Assembly: GCF_900184245.1 (NCBI RefSeq)
Contig: NZ_FXXB01000006.1
Span: 310,001 to 374,000, forward strand
Direction of reading: 5' to 3'
Length of the DNA stretch: 64,000 nucleotides
Source of the DNA: Brachybacterium massiliense
Lineage (GTDB): Bacteria > Actinomycetota > Actinomycetes > Actinomycetales > Dermabacteraceae
The notes beneath the pieces were generated by a model. That model ran no database searches and had not been told where the DNA came from. It was given only the letters and a program-made list of their open reading frames with translations. Both the position numbers and the translations under genes were made by a program. This document shows, piece after piece, positions 32,303 through 41,005 of this stretch. Each line of letters opens with the position of its first letter. Positions within the stretch are counted from its first letter, which is position 1.

Positions 32303-32848
32303 ATGACGTGGGTATGGGCAGTCCTCGGGATCATCGTCGCGGCCGTCATCGCCGGTCTCGCGATCGTGTATAGCACGATGCGCCGCGGACTCCGTCGTCA
32401 GCTCGCGCTGCAGGCCCGGCAGGCCGCCGAGTTCCCGGACTGGGCGCGCGAGCACGGGTACGCCTACTCGGCGGCCTTCCCGGAATCCGACGTCGAGCGG
32501 CTCCGCGGTCTGGGGCCTCTCATGCCGTTCGGTGATTTCGTGTTCGCGCGCGCGGAGCACGTCTTCCGTCGCGTCGAGCACGACAGGGTCCGCTACCTGC
32601 TGCAGCTGACTGTCTTCAGCGACCCGGGCCCCGATGCGCTCCCGCGCGGCGCCCTGACCGTCGCGGTGGCCGAAGTCCCGCCCGCCGCGGCGACGGATTC
32701 CGAGACCCGGACGCCCGCGGCTTCGCGCGGGCAGGCGAGCGTCCACGCGCGAGGCCGCTGGGTGACGAGCTATCTCGGCGGTCCGCTGACCTTCGCATCG
32801 ATGGAGACCGCCGAGACGGGGCTCTCCCGCCACCTGCAGAAGGTGTGA
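32303..32848 (+). CDS. Hypothetical membrane-anchored protein, 181 residues
   Basis: ATG 32303 is preceded at 6 nt by TAGGCT. One N-terminal membrane segment (WVWAVLGIIVAAVIAGLAIV) is followed by a cytoplasmic domain: WAREHGYAYSAAFPESDVER, FGDFVFARAEHVFRRVEHDR. The domain looks like the small uncharacterised proteins that test a sequence against a reference strand pattern (DUF3137-like), but this is not certain. Function unknown. Confidence 0.55.
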   Translation: MTWVWAVLGIIVAAVIAGLAIVYSTMRRGLRRQLALQARQAAEFPDWAREHGYAYSAAFPESDVERLRGLGPLMPFGDFVFARAEHVFRRVEHDRVRYLLQLTVFSDPGPDALPRGALTVAVAEVPPAAATDSETRTPAASRGQASVHARGRWVTSYLGGPLTFASMETAETGLSRHLQKV

Positions 32849-32913
32849 CAGTGCGATCGAGCACGACTCCGCGTGCGGCCCACTCGCTCGAGCTGCGCTG
32901 ACGGTGTCCCGAA

Positions 32914-33324
32914 CTAGGCGCGCGTCGTCTCCGCGGACCGACGCTGGGCGGCCTCGCTGTTCGGCGTGAAGAAGTTGAGGAGGTTGCCGTCCGGATCCCG
33001 GACAAGCAGCGAGCGGTTTCCCCAGGGCATGTCGGTCGGCGCGTTGACGAACACGTCGACGACGTCCTGAAGATCCTTGTAGGTCGCCTCGACGTCGTCG
33101 ACGAGGAAGTCCAGGGTGATGCTGCGATTGGCGCGAGCTTCGGCGGCGTCGTCCCCGAGAAGCGGCACCGTGGCGGAGCTGGCGATGGCCAGCGTGCCAG
33201 AGGGTGTGCGGAGCTCGGCGAACATCGGGTGGAGCCGGTCGGCGGTGATGCCGGTGGCCGACTCGTAGAACGCGACGAGTGCGTCGACGTCGTCGGTGAT
33301 GATGCGGGTGGCTGAGAGCTGCAT
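32914..33324 (-). CDS. VOC-family (glyoxalase-like) protein
   Basis: The 136 residues start at the ATG complementary to 33322-33324, with AGGAGAAGAAGG upstream. The beta-alpha-beta-beta-beta repeats of the vicinal-oxygen-chelate fold are clear: SATRIITDDVDALVAFYESA, ITLDFLVDDVEATYKDLQDV, GNRSLLVRDPDGNLLNFFTP. It could be a bleomycin-resistance-type binder or small enzyme. It is divergent from the WYL regulator with a 98-bp gap, and so is probably controlled by it. Confidence 0.87.
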   Translation of the reverse strand: MQLSATRIITDDVDALVAFYESATGITADRLHPMFAELRTPSGTLAIASSATVPLLGDDAAEARANRSITLDFLVDDVEATYKDLQDVVDVFVNAPTDMPWGNRSLLVRDPDGNLLNFFTPNSEAAQRRSAETTRA

Positions 33325-33422
33325 GGCCTTCTTCTCCTGTCGTCGATGTGGCCCACGGGATCGGCCACGGACATCACGGTATGGCGGATACCGGGCGGGA
33401 ACTGTCCTGTATCTGCGCAACA

Positions 33423-34445
33423 ATGGATGTCATGGCCGATACGACCGCTCGAACGCTGGAGCTGCTCGAGCTCCTGCAGTCCGCGCAGCAGCGCACTGTC
33501 GCCGAGCTGGCAGATCGGCTCGGTGTCGACGAGCGGACCATCCGCAGAGATGTGGCGCGGATGGTCGATCTGGGGCTGCCCGTGGAGACGTTGCGGGGGC
33601 GCTACGGCGGCTATCGGCTCGCCCCTGGGCAGCGAGTCCTCCCGCTCATGTTCAGCGCCGAGGAGGCCGTCGCGGTCTCTCTCGGGCTCGCCCGCGCGCA
33701 GGCGGAATCACGCGAGCCGGAGATCTCCGCGCAGACTGCCCTGTCGAAGATCAGACGAGCGCTGCCGCTTTCTGAAGCGGAGCGGGTCGATGCCCTGCTC
33801 GGGGTGATGACGCGTACCTCCCAGCACGGCGAGACTCCTCCTGACCCTGCCGTGATGCTGACCCTGGCGGAGGCCGTCGCACGCCGACAGGGACTCGACC
33901 TGCGCTACGTCAGCCGTGACGGTGTCGCGTCCAGGCGTGCGGTTCATCCGTACGGCCTGGTGGCTCACGCGAACAGGTGGTATCTCGTCGCCTTCGATAC
34001 GGACCAGCAGCAGGAGCGGACGTTCCGGGTCGACAGGGTGCGATCGGCCCGGACTCTGCCCGAGACCTTCACCCCGCCTCGGCTCCCCGACGCGGAAGGG
34101 CACCTGCTCGATCTGTTCGCCGATGCCCAGTATCGGTGGCACGTGGTGCTGCGCCTCCGAACGACCGAGGATCACATACGGGTTCACCTGCCGCGGAGCG
34201 TGGCCCGGCTCGAGCGAGTGGACCGCGGTGAGGCCGGGATGGGCGAGCGTGGTCTGCCTTGGTTCCGGGCCGAGATCCATGCCGAGAGCCTCGACTGGCT
34301 GCCGTCGGTGATCGGGGCTCTCGACTGCGAGGTGACGATCGAGGGGCCGGACGAGCTCCGAGACCGTGTCAGGGCTGCCGCGGCGAGGATGTTGCGCGCG
34401 GCGGGCGACGGCATGGGCGCTGTCGCCGACGTCCCGCACTCGTAA
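33423..34445 (+). CDS. WYL-domain transcriptional regulator (YafY-like)
   Basis: The product has ~340 residues. The N-terminal DeoR-type helix-turn-helix is LLELLQSAQQRTVAELADRL then GVDERTIRRDVARMVDLGLP. The WYL domain (about 150-230) reads LDLRYVSRDGVASRRAVHPY then GLVAHANRWYLVAFDTDQQQ (WYL as WYL/V), and a WCX C-terminal extension follows. WYL proteins sense nucleotide or nucleic-acid ligands. ATG 33423 or 33432 could start it. Divergent partner: the VOC protein. Confidence 0.88.
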   Translation: MDVMADTTARTLELLELLQSAQQRTVAELADRLGVDERTIRRDVARMVDLGLPVETLRGRYGGYRLAPGQRVLPLMFSAEEAVAVSLGLARAQAESREPEISAQTALSKIRRALPLSEAERVDALLGVMTRTSQHGETPPDPAVMLTLAEAVARRQGLDLRYVSRDGVASRRAVHPYGLVAHANRWYLVAFDTDQQQERTFRVDRVRSARTLPETFTPPRLPDAEGHLLDLFADAQYRWHVVLRLRTTEDHIRVHLPRSVARLERVDRGEAGMGERGLPWFRAEIHAESLDWLPSVIGALDCEVTIEGPDELRDRVRAAAARMLRAAGDGMGAVADVPHS

Positions 34446-34448
34446 AAG

Positions 34449-34617
34449 GTGACCCGAGCCGCGCTCGCGCGTCCTTCGGGGAGTGCGAAGAGCCTGCGGA
34501 GATCCCTGGATCGTAGGATGCCCGAGCGAGGGCGGACGGGCCCTGCCGCGGAAAGATGCCCTGCCGGATCAGGCCGAGAGCCGAATGGACGCAGATTTCG
34601 CCTGGGAGGACGAACGG
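34449..34617 (+). repeat. 169-bp direct repeat, copy A
   Basis: This stretch is collinear without gaps with 38055-38223 (about 85% identical by eye), for example TCCTTCGGGGAGTGCG and CCTGCGGAGATCCCTGG. Copy B is the promoter and first 19 codons of the gene at 38167. Here the coding part is cut off at GAGGACGAACGG and joined to an SDR fragment. Confidence 0.8.
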
Positions 34618-34625
34618 CGAACGCC

Positions 34626-34964
34626 CTGACGCCCGGCGGTGTCTGGACACCGCTGCAACGGCACTGGAGCGACGAGGTGCGGGCCACCAATGAGGAGAAT
34701 GCTCGCCAGGCCGAGGCCACGGGGCTGTTCCGCATGAAGTCCCCCGAGCAGGGCGCCGCGACGTCGTTGTTCCTGGCCGCGTCGCCTCAGGTGCGGGGCA
34801 TCGGAGGGCGCTATTTCGAGGACTGCCATGAGGCCGAGGTCGTCGAGCAGCTCCACGGTCTGGCCGGCGTGCTGCCGCACGCCCTGGATCCCGACACCGC
34901 CCGACGGCTCTGGGAGGTCTCGGAGCAGCTGATCGCGACAGCCAGGTCAGGTGCGGCCCTGTGA
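34626..34964 (+). pseudogene. SDR C-terminal fragment (retinol-dehydrogenase-like)
   Basis: The open frame NALTPGGVWTPLQRHWSDEV, MKSPEQGAATSLFLAASPQV and GIGGRYFEDCHEAEVVEQLH matches the last ~110 residues of SDR enzymes of the retinol-dehydrogenase-like group (after the YxxxK motif). The Rossmann half and active site are absent. The left boundary coincides with the end of repeat A. Confidence 0.75.
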
Positions 34965-35088
34965 CGTCCGGCGGGAGCCGCGCGCTCGGCCCGCTCGTGT
35001 GTGACCGTCGTGCCTTATAGCATCGAACCCATGAAGAAGATCGGCCTGATCGGCGGGATGAGCTGGGAGAGCTCCGCCCTCTATTACC

Positions 35089-36533
35089 GGCTCTTCGCGG
35101 TTCGTGGTGAATGACCCTGCTGTAGCGGGTATTCACGCTACGGTTCTCGCGGCGCTGGCTAACAGGATACGGGTCCGGTAGTTCTCCGCGTTACGGAAGC
35201 CGCGACCGGTGCGTTTGATGTTCTTGATGCCGGTGTTCGCTGCCTCGACTCGGGCGGTGGTCGCGCCGGTGACGATGAGGACCTCGATCGCGTCCCACCA
35301 GGTCACGACGGTGTCGTAGAGCTTGGTCGCCTCGGGCATGTTCGCGAGCTGGGCGAAGTAGCCCATCCGCATCCGTTCGTCCCAGGCCTGGGCGAGGGTG
35401 TCGGTGGCCAGCAAGCGGCGGAGCTGCTCCTTGATGCCCCAGGCGGCCGAGAGCTCGTCGGTGGGGTCATCGGTGCGGAACACCGTCTCCAGGCGGTCCC
35501 ACGCTTTCGGGGTGAGGGTGTCAGCTCCGCGCAGCAGCAGCATCCGGTGGGCCCAGGCCGGGTCGTCCTTCCGGCCCCGACGACCACGATGAGCGCGGGC
35601 GAGACGCTGACGGACGGTGGTGACCATGTCGTTTCCGAGCTTGACGAGGTGGAACTTGTCGACCGAGACCGCAACGCGGGGCAGGTAGGTCCGCAGTGCT
35701 TTGCGGAACGCGGCCGAGGGATCGATGGCGACGATCTCGATCCGCTCCCGCCAGAGCTCGGAGCGCTGGGCGAGCCAGTCGCCGACGGCGGTGGAGTCCC
35801 GGCCGTCGACGATACCGAGGACCTGCCCGGTGGAGAGGTCGACCAGGGTCGTCATCCAGGGCTCGAACCATCTCCAGGCACCGTCGTCGGTGCGGAACCA
35901 GCGCACCGACCGGTAGCGGTGCTCATCGATGCCCAGGCGCGTCACTGACACGTCCTCGGCGGTGGGCAGGACCACGGCGGCAGCCGCCAGCGCGGCCTGG
36001 ACCAGCCACCACGAGACGCCATGGGCCCGGGCGACTTCCGAGGCTGCCCGGCCAGAGGTGATCACCGCGGAGACGACCTGATCCCGCAGCCGGGTCGTCG
36101 AGCGCGCGCGGTGCGGGACCTGGTCGGTCGCTTCCCAGAACGTGCGCCGGGCGCAGGCCGACTCGAGGCAGAACCAGCGCCGCTTGGCCCACACCACCGC
36201 CATCGCCCCGGCCACGGGCACGTCTCGCACCTTCTGGGATCGGCGGGAGTGGGCCTTGGTCGCGAGCACCCCGCACGACGGACAGCCCGGCGGCTCGATG
36301 GATTCGATCACCACCCGCCGGCCTCCATCGGGCAGGTCGATCGCGTCGATGACGCGGTAGTCGGGCAGGTTGAAGATCGTGCTCGCAGCATCTCGCTGCG
36401 AACCCGTATTCTCATGCACAGGCTCGTGGTCCTCTGGGATGTGGCTGTCTAGACAACACCCATCACAGCAGGACCACGGGTCGTTCTACGCCAGCGACGC
36501 GACGCTCTCCTTCACCACGAGCCGCGAAGAGCC
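35089..36533 (-). mobile_element. Complete ISL3-family element (copy 3) with 8-bp target duplication
   Basis: Length is 1445 bp. The left end GGCTCTTCGCGGTTCGTGGT and the complement of the right end GGCTCTTCGCGGCTCGTGGT are matching terminal repeats. CTATTACC is present on both sides (35081-35088 and 36534-36541), the 8-bp duplication typical of ISL3. It carries one transposase on the minus strand. It is the full-length relative of the truncated copies at 8401 and 19685. Confidence 0.95.
35133..36419 (-). CDS. ISL3-family transposase
   Basis: The 428-residue, uninterrupted product has an N-terminal zinc motif PPGCPSCGVLATKAHSR and WFCLESACARRTFWEATDQV, a helix-turn-helix ARSTTRLRDQVVSAVITSGR, then the DDE_Tnp_ISL3 domain with LGIDEHRYRSVRWFRTDDGA, IEIVAIDPSAAFRKALRTYL and the C-terminal VEAANTGIKNIKRTGRGFRN. 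It probably moves the element and could act on the ends left in the truncated copy at 9541. Very similar to the frames at 8401-9497 and 19685-20151. Confidence 0.95.
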   Translation of the reverse strand: MHENTGSQRDAASTIFNLPDYRVIDAIDLPDGGRRVVIESIEPPGCPSCGVLATKAHSRRSQKVRDVPVAGAMAVVWAKRRWFCLESACARRTFWEATDQVPHRARSTTRLRDQVVSAVITSGRAASEVARAHGVSWWLVQAALAAAAVVLPTAEDVSVTRLGIDEHRYRSVRWFRTDDGAWRWFEPWMTTLVDLSTGQVLGIVDGRDSTAVGDWLAQRSELWRERIEIVAIDPSAAFRKALRTYLPRVAVSVDKFHLVKLGNDMVTTVRQRLARAHRGRRGRKDDPAWAHRMLLLRGADTLTPKAWDRLETVFRTDDPTDELSAAWGIKEQLRRLLATDTLAQAWDERMRMGYFAQLANMPEATKLYDTVVTWWDAIEVLIVTGATTARVEAANTGIKNIKRTGRGFRNAENYRTRILLASAARTVA

Positions 36534-37269
36534 CTATTACCGCCTGCTCAACCAGCGGGTGCGCGAGCGTCGAGGCGGTCTGCATTCCGCACGCTGCGTC
36601 CTCGGATCCGTCGACTTCGCCGACATCGAACGCATGCAGGTGGCGGGGGAGTGGGCGGCGGCCGGCGAGGTGCTCGCGCAGGAGGCGCGTTCGCTCGAGG
36701 CCGCCGGTGCGGAGGTCATCGTGCTCTGCACGAACACCATGCACAAGGTCGCCAGCACGATCGAGAACGCGATCAGCGTCCCGTTCCTCCATCTCGTCGA
36801 CGTGACCGCCGCCGCGATCATCGATGCCGGGCTGTCGACGGTCGTGCTGCTCGGCACTCGATTCACGATGGAGGAGCAGTTCTACCGCGATCGGATGGCG
36901 GCGAACGGCGTGCGGACCCTCGTGCCCGATGCGCCCGGACGAGCGGCGGTGCACCGGGTGATCTATGAAGAGCTCGTGCTCGGCATCGTCCGTGACGAGT
37001 CGCGCTGCGAGCTCCGGGAGATCGTCGAAGGTCTCGTCGCCGAGGGCGCCGAAGGGGTCATCCTCGGCTGCACCGAGATCGAGCTGCTCCTCGGCGAGGA
37101 CGACGTCCCCGTGCCGGTGTTCGCATCGACCGCACTGCATGCCGCGGCCGCGGTCGATGCCGCACTTGCGGAACCGCAGTCACTGTCGTGATCAGCAATG
37201 CAGTCGATATGCTCGCACACCGCGCCTTGTCCGGGAGCGGTGGCCAACAGGAGGGATGACGATCAGCAG

Positions 37270-38058
37270 ATGACCACATTCGCTGGAGCCGGAGGAAAGG
37301 GCAGGGGGAACGCGTTCGTCCTCGAGATGGCGTTCTTGACCGTCGTCGGGTGTGGAGTCGTCGCGACATCGCAGGTCATCGCTCTGTGGATCGTGGGCGG
37401 GCACGGAATCCTCGCGAGCCAGACGACTTTCGAGCATATGAAGACCGCGACCAACATCGAAGCGGCGATGCTCGCCTCGGGCCCGATAATGGTGGTGGCG
37501 CTGTGCGTGCGTTTCGTGAAGCGAGGCACGAAGAAGGAAGGGGCGTTCGGCCTCATCGTCGATCAGCGGGGCCTGCATCGCACCTTCGAGGATCGTGATG
37601 CGCATGTCATCGAGTGGGAGCGCGTGGAGAGCCTCGTGTGGAATCGGTCCACCGGCGAGCTCGAGGTCGGGATCCGCGACACCGGCTCGGGCAGCGGGCC
37701 GATTCGCTTCGCGCTCTCCCGGATCCGAGCGAGCAGTCGCCGCATCATCGCTGCCGTCGAGAGGCACAGCGGTCAGAAGGTCGACCGCCACCGGGACCCG
37801 GAGCGCGACGCAGTGCGGATCCCGTGGAGGAAGATCTGGATCACGGCCGTGGTGGGTCTCGTCGCGCTCGTGAGTGTGGGCGTCACGTTGCTGACCTGGG
37901 GTGAGGGGCTGGCGTCCGGATGGACGGATAATGGGTGGATAGCCGACGCGCTCTCCTCGGTCCTGGGAGGGATGGCGGTGGGGCCGCTCTCGGTCGCCGT
38001 GCTGGCGCTGGTGCTGGCATGGGCGCTGTCCCCGACGCCCCGCACTCGTCGGAGGTGA
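37270..38058 (+). CDS. Hypothetical membrane protein, ~262 residues
   Basis: Start ATG 37270 (AGGAGGG lies 14-19 nt upstream, rather far; an upstream ATG at 37198 would add 24 residues). TM segments lie at about 18-42 and 60-80 (EMAFLTVVGCGVVATSQVIA, EAAMLASGPIMVVALCVRF), then a soluble PH-like part (GLIVDQRGLHRTFEDRDAHV, LEVGIRDTGSGSGPIRFALS), then two more TM near the C-terminus (ITAVVGLVALVSVGVTLLTW, PLSVAVLALVLAWALSPTP). Family unknown. Confidence 0.6.
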   Translation: MTTFAGAGGKGRGNAFVLEMAFLTVVGCGVVATSQVIALWIVGGHGILASQTTFEHMKTATNIEAAMLASGPIMVVALCVRFVKRGTKKEGAFGLIVDQRGLHRTFEDRDAHVIEWERVESLVWNRSTGELEVGIRDTGSGSGPIRFALSRIRASSRRIIAAVERHSGQKVDRHRDPERDAVRIPWRKIWITAVVGLVALVSVGVTLLTWGEGLASGWTDNGWIADALSSVLGGMAVGPLSVAVLALVLAWALSPTPRTRRR

Positions 38059-38223
38059 CCGGAACGGCACTGGCGTGTCCTTCGGGGAGTGCGCAGAGCC
38101 TGCGGAGATCCCTGGACCGTAGGATGCCCGAGCGAGGACGGACGGGCCGTGCCGCGGAAAGGTGTCATGCCGGAACAGTCCGAGAGCCGATTGGACGAGC
38201 AGTTCGCCTGGGAGGACGAACGG
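38055..38223 (+). repeat. 169-bp direct repeat, copy B
   Basis: Partner of 34449-34617. It begins at the stop of the preceding gene and contains the upstream region and first 19 codons of the gene at 38167. Confidence 0.8.
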
Positions 38224-38745
38224 ATCCGTGATCTCGTGGCGAGCCGTCACTGGGCCTCGGTCCTGCCCGGCAGCGACTTCCCCGTGTGGATCCACGCCCC
38301 GGGGGCCGACCCGGCGGCGGTGAGTGACGCCCTCGCACGGATCGCCCGCGCGAACGCCGAGGTCGACAGCACCCCGAGGCCCGAGCTCGGCATGATCGCC
38401 CGCCTGATCAGCAGTCGGCGACGACGCGAGCACCGGGACAGGCTCGATCAGTGGCGCGCCCCGTACACGCGCGCGTGCGAGCGCGCCCACGGGCTCGTCC
38501 GGCCTTTCGGGGAGGAGCACGATCTGGCTTTTGCGGACGTCGTGCTCACGATCGACCCGGCTGCCGAGGCCACGGTCCATGACCTGCTGTGGCGTATGGC
38601 CCATCACGATTCGCTGCGCATGCTCACCGACGGCACCGAGCAGAGCGCGGCGCGCGGGGTCTGGCTCGAGCTCGCCCTCTCCTACGAGGAGCGGCACCCC
38701 GATGTCGACTTCGAGAGCCCATGGACAGCACCTTCACCGGACTGA
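38167..38745 (+). CDS. Hypothetical protein, 192 residues
   Basis: The acidic, Arg-rich soluble protein starts MPEQSESRLDEQFAWEDER, whose first 19 codons are duplicated in repeat A. It continues with HWASVLPGSDFPVWIHAPGA and HDLAFADVVLTIDPAAEATV. No family recognised. The predicted fold is mostly helical with a basic stretch (ISSRRRREHRDRLDQWRAPY). Its end overlaps the start of the DapA-like gene by 25 nt. Confidence 0.6.
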   Translation: MPEQSESRLDEQFAWEDERIRDLVASRHWASVLPGSDFPVWIHAPGADPAAVSDALARIARANAEVDSTPRPELGMIARLISSRRRREHRDRLDQWRAPYTRACERAHGLVRPFGEEHDLAFADVVLTIDPAAEATVHDLLWRMAHHDSLRMLTDGTEQSAARGVWLELALSYEERHPDVDFESPWTAPSPD

Positions 38746-39623
38746 GCGCCTTCCCGCTCACCCCCATCACCGACGACGCCGTGGACGAGCGGGCGTTCGT
38801 CGGCCTCATCGAGCGGCTCGCCACGGCAGGCGTCGACTCGATCACCGCGCTCGGCTCGACCGGCTCCTACGCCTATCTCACGGCCGCCGAGCGCGCACGG
38901 GTCGCGCGACTCGCCGTCGAGCACGCGGGCGGGACACCGGTGTTCGTGGGGGTCGGGGCGCTGCGGACATCGTAGGTGCTGACGCACGTGGAGAGCGCGG
39001 AGGCCGCGGGTGCGGCGGGCGTGCTGCTCGGCCCGATCACCTATCAGCCGCTCACCGAGGATGACGTGCTCGGGCTGTTCCGCACCGTCACCGAGCGCAC
39101 GGAGCTGCCGGTCATCGTCTACGACAACCCCGGCACCACCCGCTTCACCTTCACCACCGAGCTGTATGCGCGCATCGCCGAGCTGCCGGGCATCGCCTCG
39201 CTGAAGATCCCCGGCGTCCCCGCCGACCCGACGCGGGCTCGCGCACAGGTCGCGGAGATCCGCGCTGCCGTGCCCGAGCACGTCACGATCGGGGTCTCCG
39301 GTGACGCGATGGCCGCGACCGGGCTGAACGCGGGCTGCGACGCCTGGTACTCCGTCCTCGGCGGGACCGTCCCCGGCCCTGCCCTCGCGATCAGCCGGGC
39401 CGCGCGGGAAGGGCGTACCGAGGACGCGATGGCCGGGTCCGAGCGCCTCGCCCCGCTGTGGAGCCTGTTCGCGGAGTTCGGTGGCAGTCTGCGCGTGGTC
39501 GCCGTGATCGCCGAGCAGCTGGGCCTCGCCCCGGAGAAATGCCTTCCGCTGCCGATCCAGGGCCTCGACGCGGCCCAGCGCGCTCGAGTCGCCGAGGTGG
39601 TCGACGAGCTCGGCCTCGAGTGA
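38721..39623 (+). pseudogene. Dihydrodipicolinate synthase-family gene with an in-frame amber stop
   Basis: ATG 38721 gives LSAFPLTPITDDAVDERAFV and ITALGSTGSYAYLTAAERAR, the DapA/NAL-type TIM-barrel start. TAG (38973-38975, codon 85) interrupts ALRTS-VLTHVESAE. The same frame then continues unbroken with YDNPGTTRFTFTTELYARIA (catalytic Tyr) and ASLKIPGVPADPTRARA (Schiff-base Lys) to 39623. One base change (for example GAG to TAG) explains it. Without readthrough it is inactive. A restart at GTG 38976 would lack the first third of the barrel. Confidence 0.85.
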
Positions 39624-39674
39624 GTCCCACGCAGAGAGCGGATCTGCGCCCTCGCCGGAAGATGTGGCACACCC

Positions 39675-40442
39675 TCAGAACAGAGGCCACGGCACCGCCG
39701 GCATCTGCCCGCTCGGGGCCGGGAACCGTCCTTCCGCACGCAGTTCGGCGCAGCGCGCGGCGAGCGTTGCGATCTCGTCGGTGCTGAGCAGTTCCCTCAG
39801 GTGCTGGCCCAGCTCTCCGTGCAGCCCGTCGCTGACACGGTCGATGCCCTCGCGCTCCTCGGCACTCAATTCGTCTCCCAGCCACCCCCAGAGGATCGTG
39901 CGCAGCTTGTGCTCGCGGTGGAAGGTGAGCCCGTGGTCGACGCCGTAGCGATGCCCGTCCGCCATGGCGAGGATGTGGTCGCCCTTGCGATCGGCATTGT
40001 TGACGATCATGTCGAACACCGCCATGCGTCGCAGCGCCGGTGAGTCCTCATGAATGAGGGTGATCCTCCGGCCGTCCTGGGCCTCTCCCTCGAGCACGCT
40101 TCGCCAGCCCGTCTCAGGGATCTGGTCCGTCGCGACCAGGTCCGCGGCGCGCTGGGAAGGGTCCTGCTCCTGCCAGAGCTGCACCATCCCTTCGCCCAGC
40201 GGGCCGTCGCGCAGCCAGGTGCGCGGCACGATGTCCCATCCGAGGGTCTGGGAGATCAGGTGGGCGGCCACCTCGCGGCGAGCCAGGGTGCCGCTGGGGA
40301 AGTCCCAGAGCGGGGCCTCGCCCGCCACCGGTTTGTAGACGACCGCTGCGTCACCGATGCGGCCCAGGAACGTCGCGTTGGACGCCGTCGTGAGGCGACC
40401 GGTGAGTGTCAGCTCCGCGGTCACCAGGTCCGGCCCGGTCAT
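39675..40442 (-). CDS. SCO1664-family (PI3/4-kinase-like fold) protein
   Basis: The product has 255 residues. TTASNATFLGRIGDAAVVYK then PVAGEAPLWDFPSGTLARRE supply the nucleotide-binding Lys region. AVFDMIVNNADRKGDHILAM and HRYGVDHGLTFHREHKLRTI are the N-D and D-H-G catalytic-type motifs of the actinobacterial SCO1664 family. Its ATG overlaps the stop of DUF3090. It is the third gene of a conserved actinobacterial operon (histidine phosphatase, DUF3090, SCO1664) commonly near mycothiol-ligase genes. Molecular function not established. Confidence 0.88.
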   Translation of the reverse strand: MTGPDLVTAELTLTGRLTTASNATFLGRIGDAAVVYKPVAGEAPLWDFPSGTLARREVAAHLISQTLGWDIVPRTWLRDGPLGEGMVQLWQEQDPSQRAADLVATDQIPETGWRSVLEGEAQDGRRITLIHEDSPALRRMAVFDMIVNNADRKGDHILAMADGHRYGVDHGLTFHREHKLRTILWGWLGDELSAEEREGIDRVSDGLHGELGQHLRELLSTDEIATLAARCAELRAEGRFPAPSGQMPAVPWPLF

Positions 40443-41005
40443 CAGATCTCGGGAAGGGTGCAGGTATGGCCGTCGGGGTCGATGGGATAGCCGCAGAGCG
40501 TGCACAGGGGCCGGCCGGCGTCGACGATCTCCCGGGTGCGCTGGGTGAACGCGCGGGCGGTGCCGACCGGCATCTTCACCCGGAGCATCTCCGACTCCGC
40601 CTCGGCGATGCCGTCGAGCGAGTCCTCCTCGGGTGCGTCGTCGTCGGCGGGGAGGGGATGCGCGTCGATGATCACCTGGGCGGTGGTGGGATCCCACCCG
40701 ATGCCGATGGTCCCGGTGCGGAACTGCTCCTGGACGGCCTCGAGCGGATCGTTGTCGACGAGCTCGACGGGAGTGCTGGTGGGAACGCTGAACCGGTTGC
40801 CCTCGAGGGTCCGGAGCTGGTCGAGGATCTCGTCGATCTTCTGCGCGAGCAGTGCCGACTGCTCCTTCTCCAGGGCGACGCTCACGATCTGCGCCCCGGC
40901 GCGCGCCTGCAGGTAGAAGGTGCGAGCTCCCGGGGGCCCGACCGTCCCGATGACGACTCGATCCGGCCAGTCGAACTCGTGAACGTGTGCAGGCGCGTCG
41001 GTCAT
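40442..41005 (-). CDS. DUF3090-family protein
   Basis: The product has 187 residues. FDWPDRVVIGTVGPPGARTF then YLQARAGAQIVSVALEKEQS, and TIGIGWDPTTAQVIIDAHPL, are diagnostic of DUF3090. A C-terminal CTLCGYPIDPDGHTC likely binds zinc. TAGGAT 6 nt upstream of the ATG could give an internal leaderless promoter although the gene also overlaps the phosphatase by 4 nt. Always linked to SCO1664-like genes in actinobacteria; function unknown. Confidence 0.9.
   Translation of the reverse strand: MTDAPAHVHEFDWPDRVVIGTVGPPGARTFYLQARAGAQIVSVALEKEQSALLAQKIDEILDQLRTLEGNRFSVPTSTPVELVDNDPLEAVQEQFRTGTIGIGWDPTTAQVIIDAHPLPADDDAPEEDSLDGIAEAESEMLRVKMPVGTARAFTQRTREIVDAGRPLCTLCGYPIDPDGHTCTLPEI

Larger units (their letters stand above)
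35031..37191 (+). pseudogene. Aspartate/glutamate racemase-family gene interrupted by ISL3
   Basis: MKKIGLIGGMSWESSALYYR (35031-35088) continues, after removing 35089-36533 plus one target copy, with YRLLNQRVRERRGGLHSARC to LHAAAAVDAALAEPQSLS at 37191. Joined, this is a complete ~235-residue Asp/Glu/hydantoin racemase (YgeA-like) with both catalytic cysteines in VIVLCTNTMHK and GVILGCTEIELLL. The insertion separates the first 19 residues from the rest. TATAGC lies upstream of the ATG. It would interconvert L- and D-amino acids if intact. Confidence 0.92.

Noticed and set aside
32866..32892. CACTCGCTCGAGCTGCGCTGACGG as a ninth downstream site
   Set aside because: Only short stretches agree with the core and there is no FNV-stop or upstream arm; within what GC-rich sequence gives by chance.
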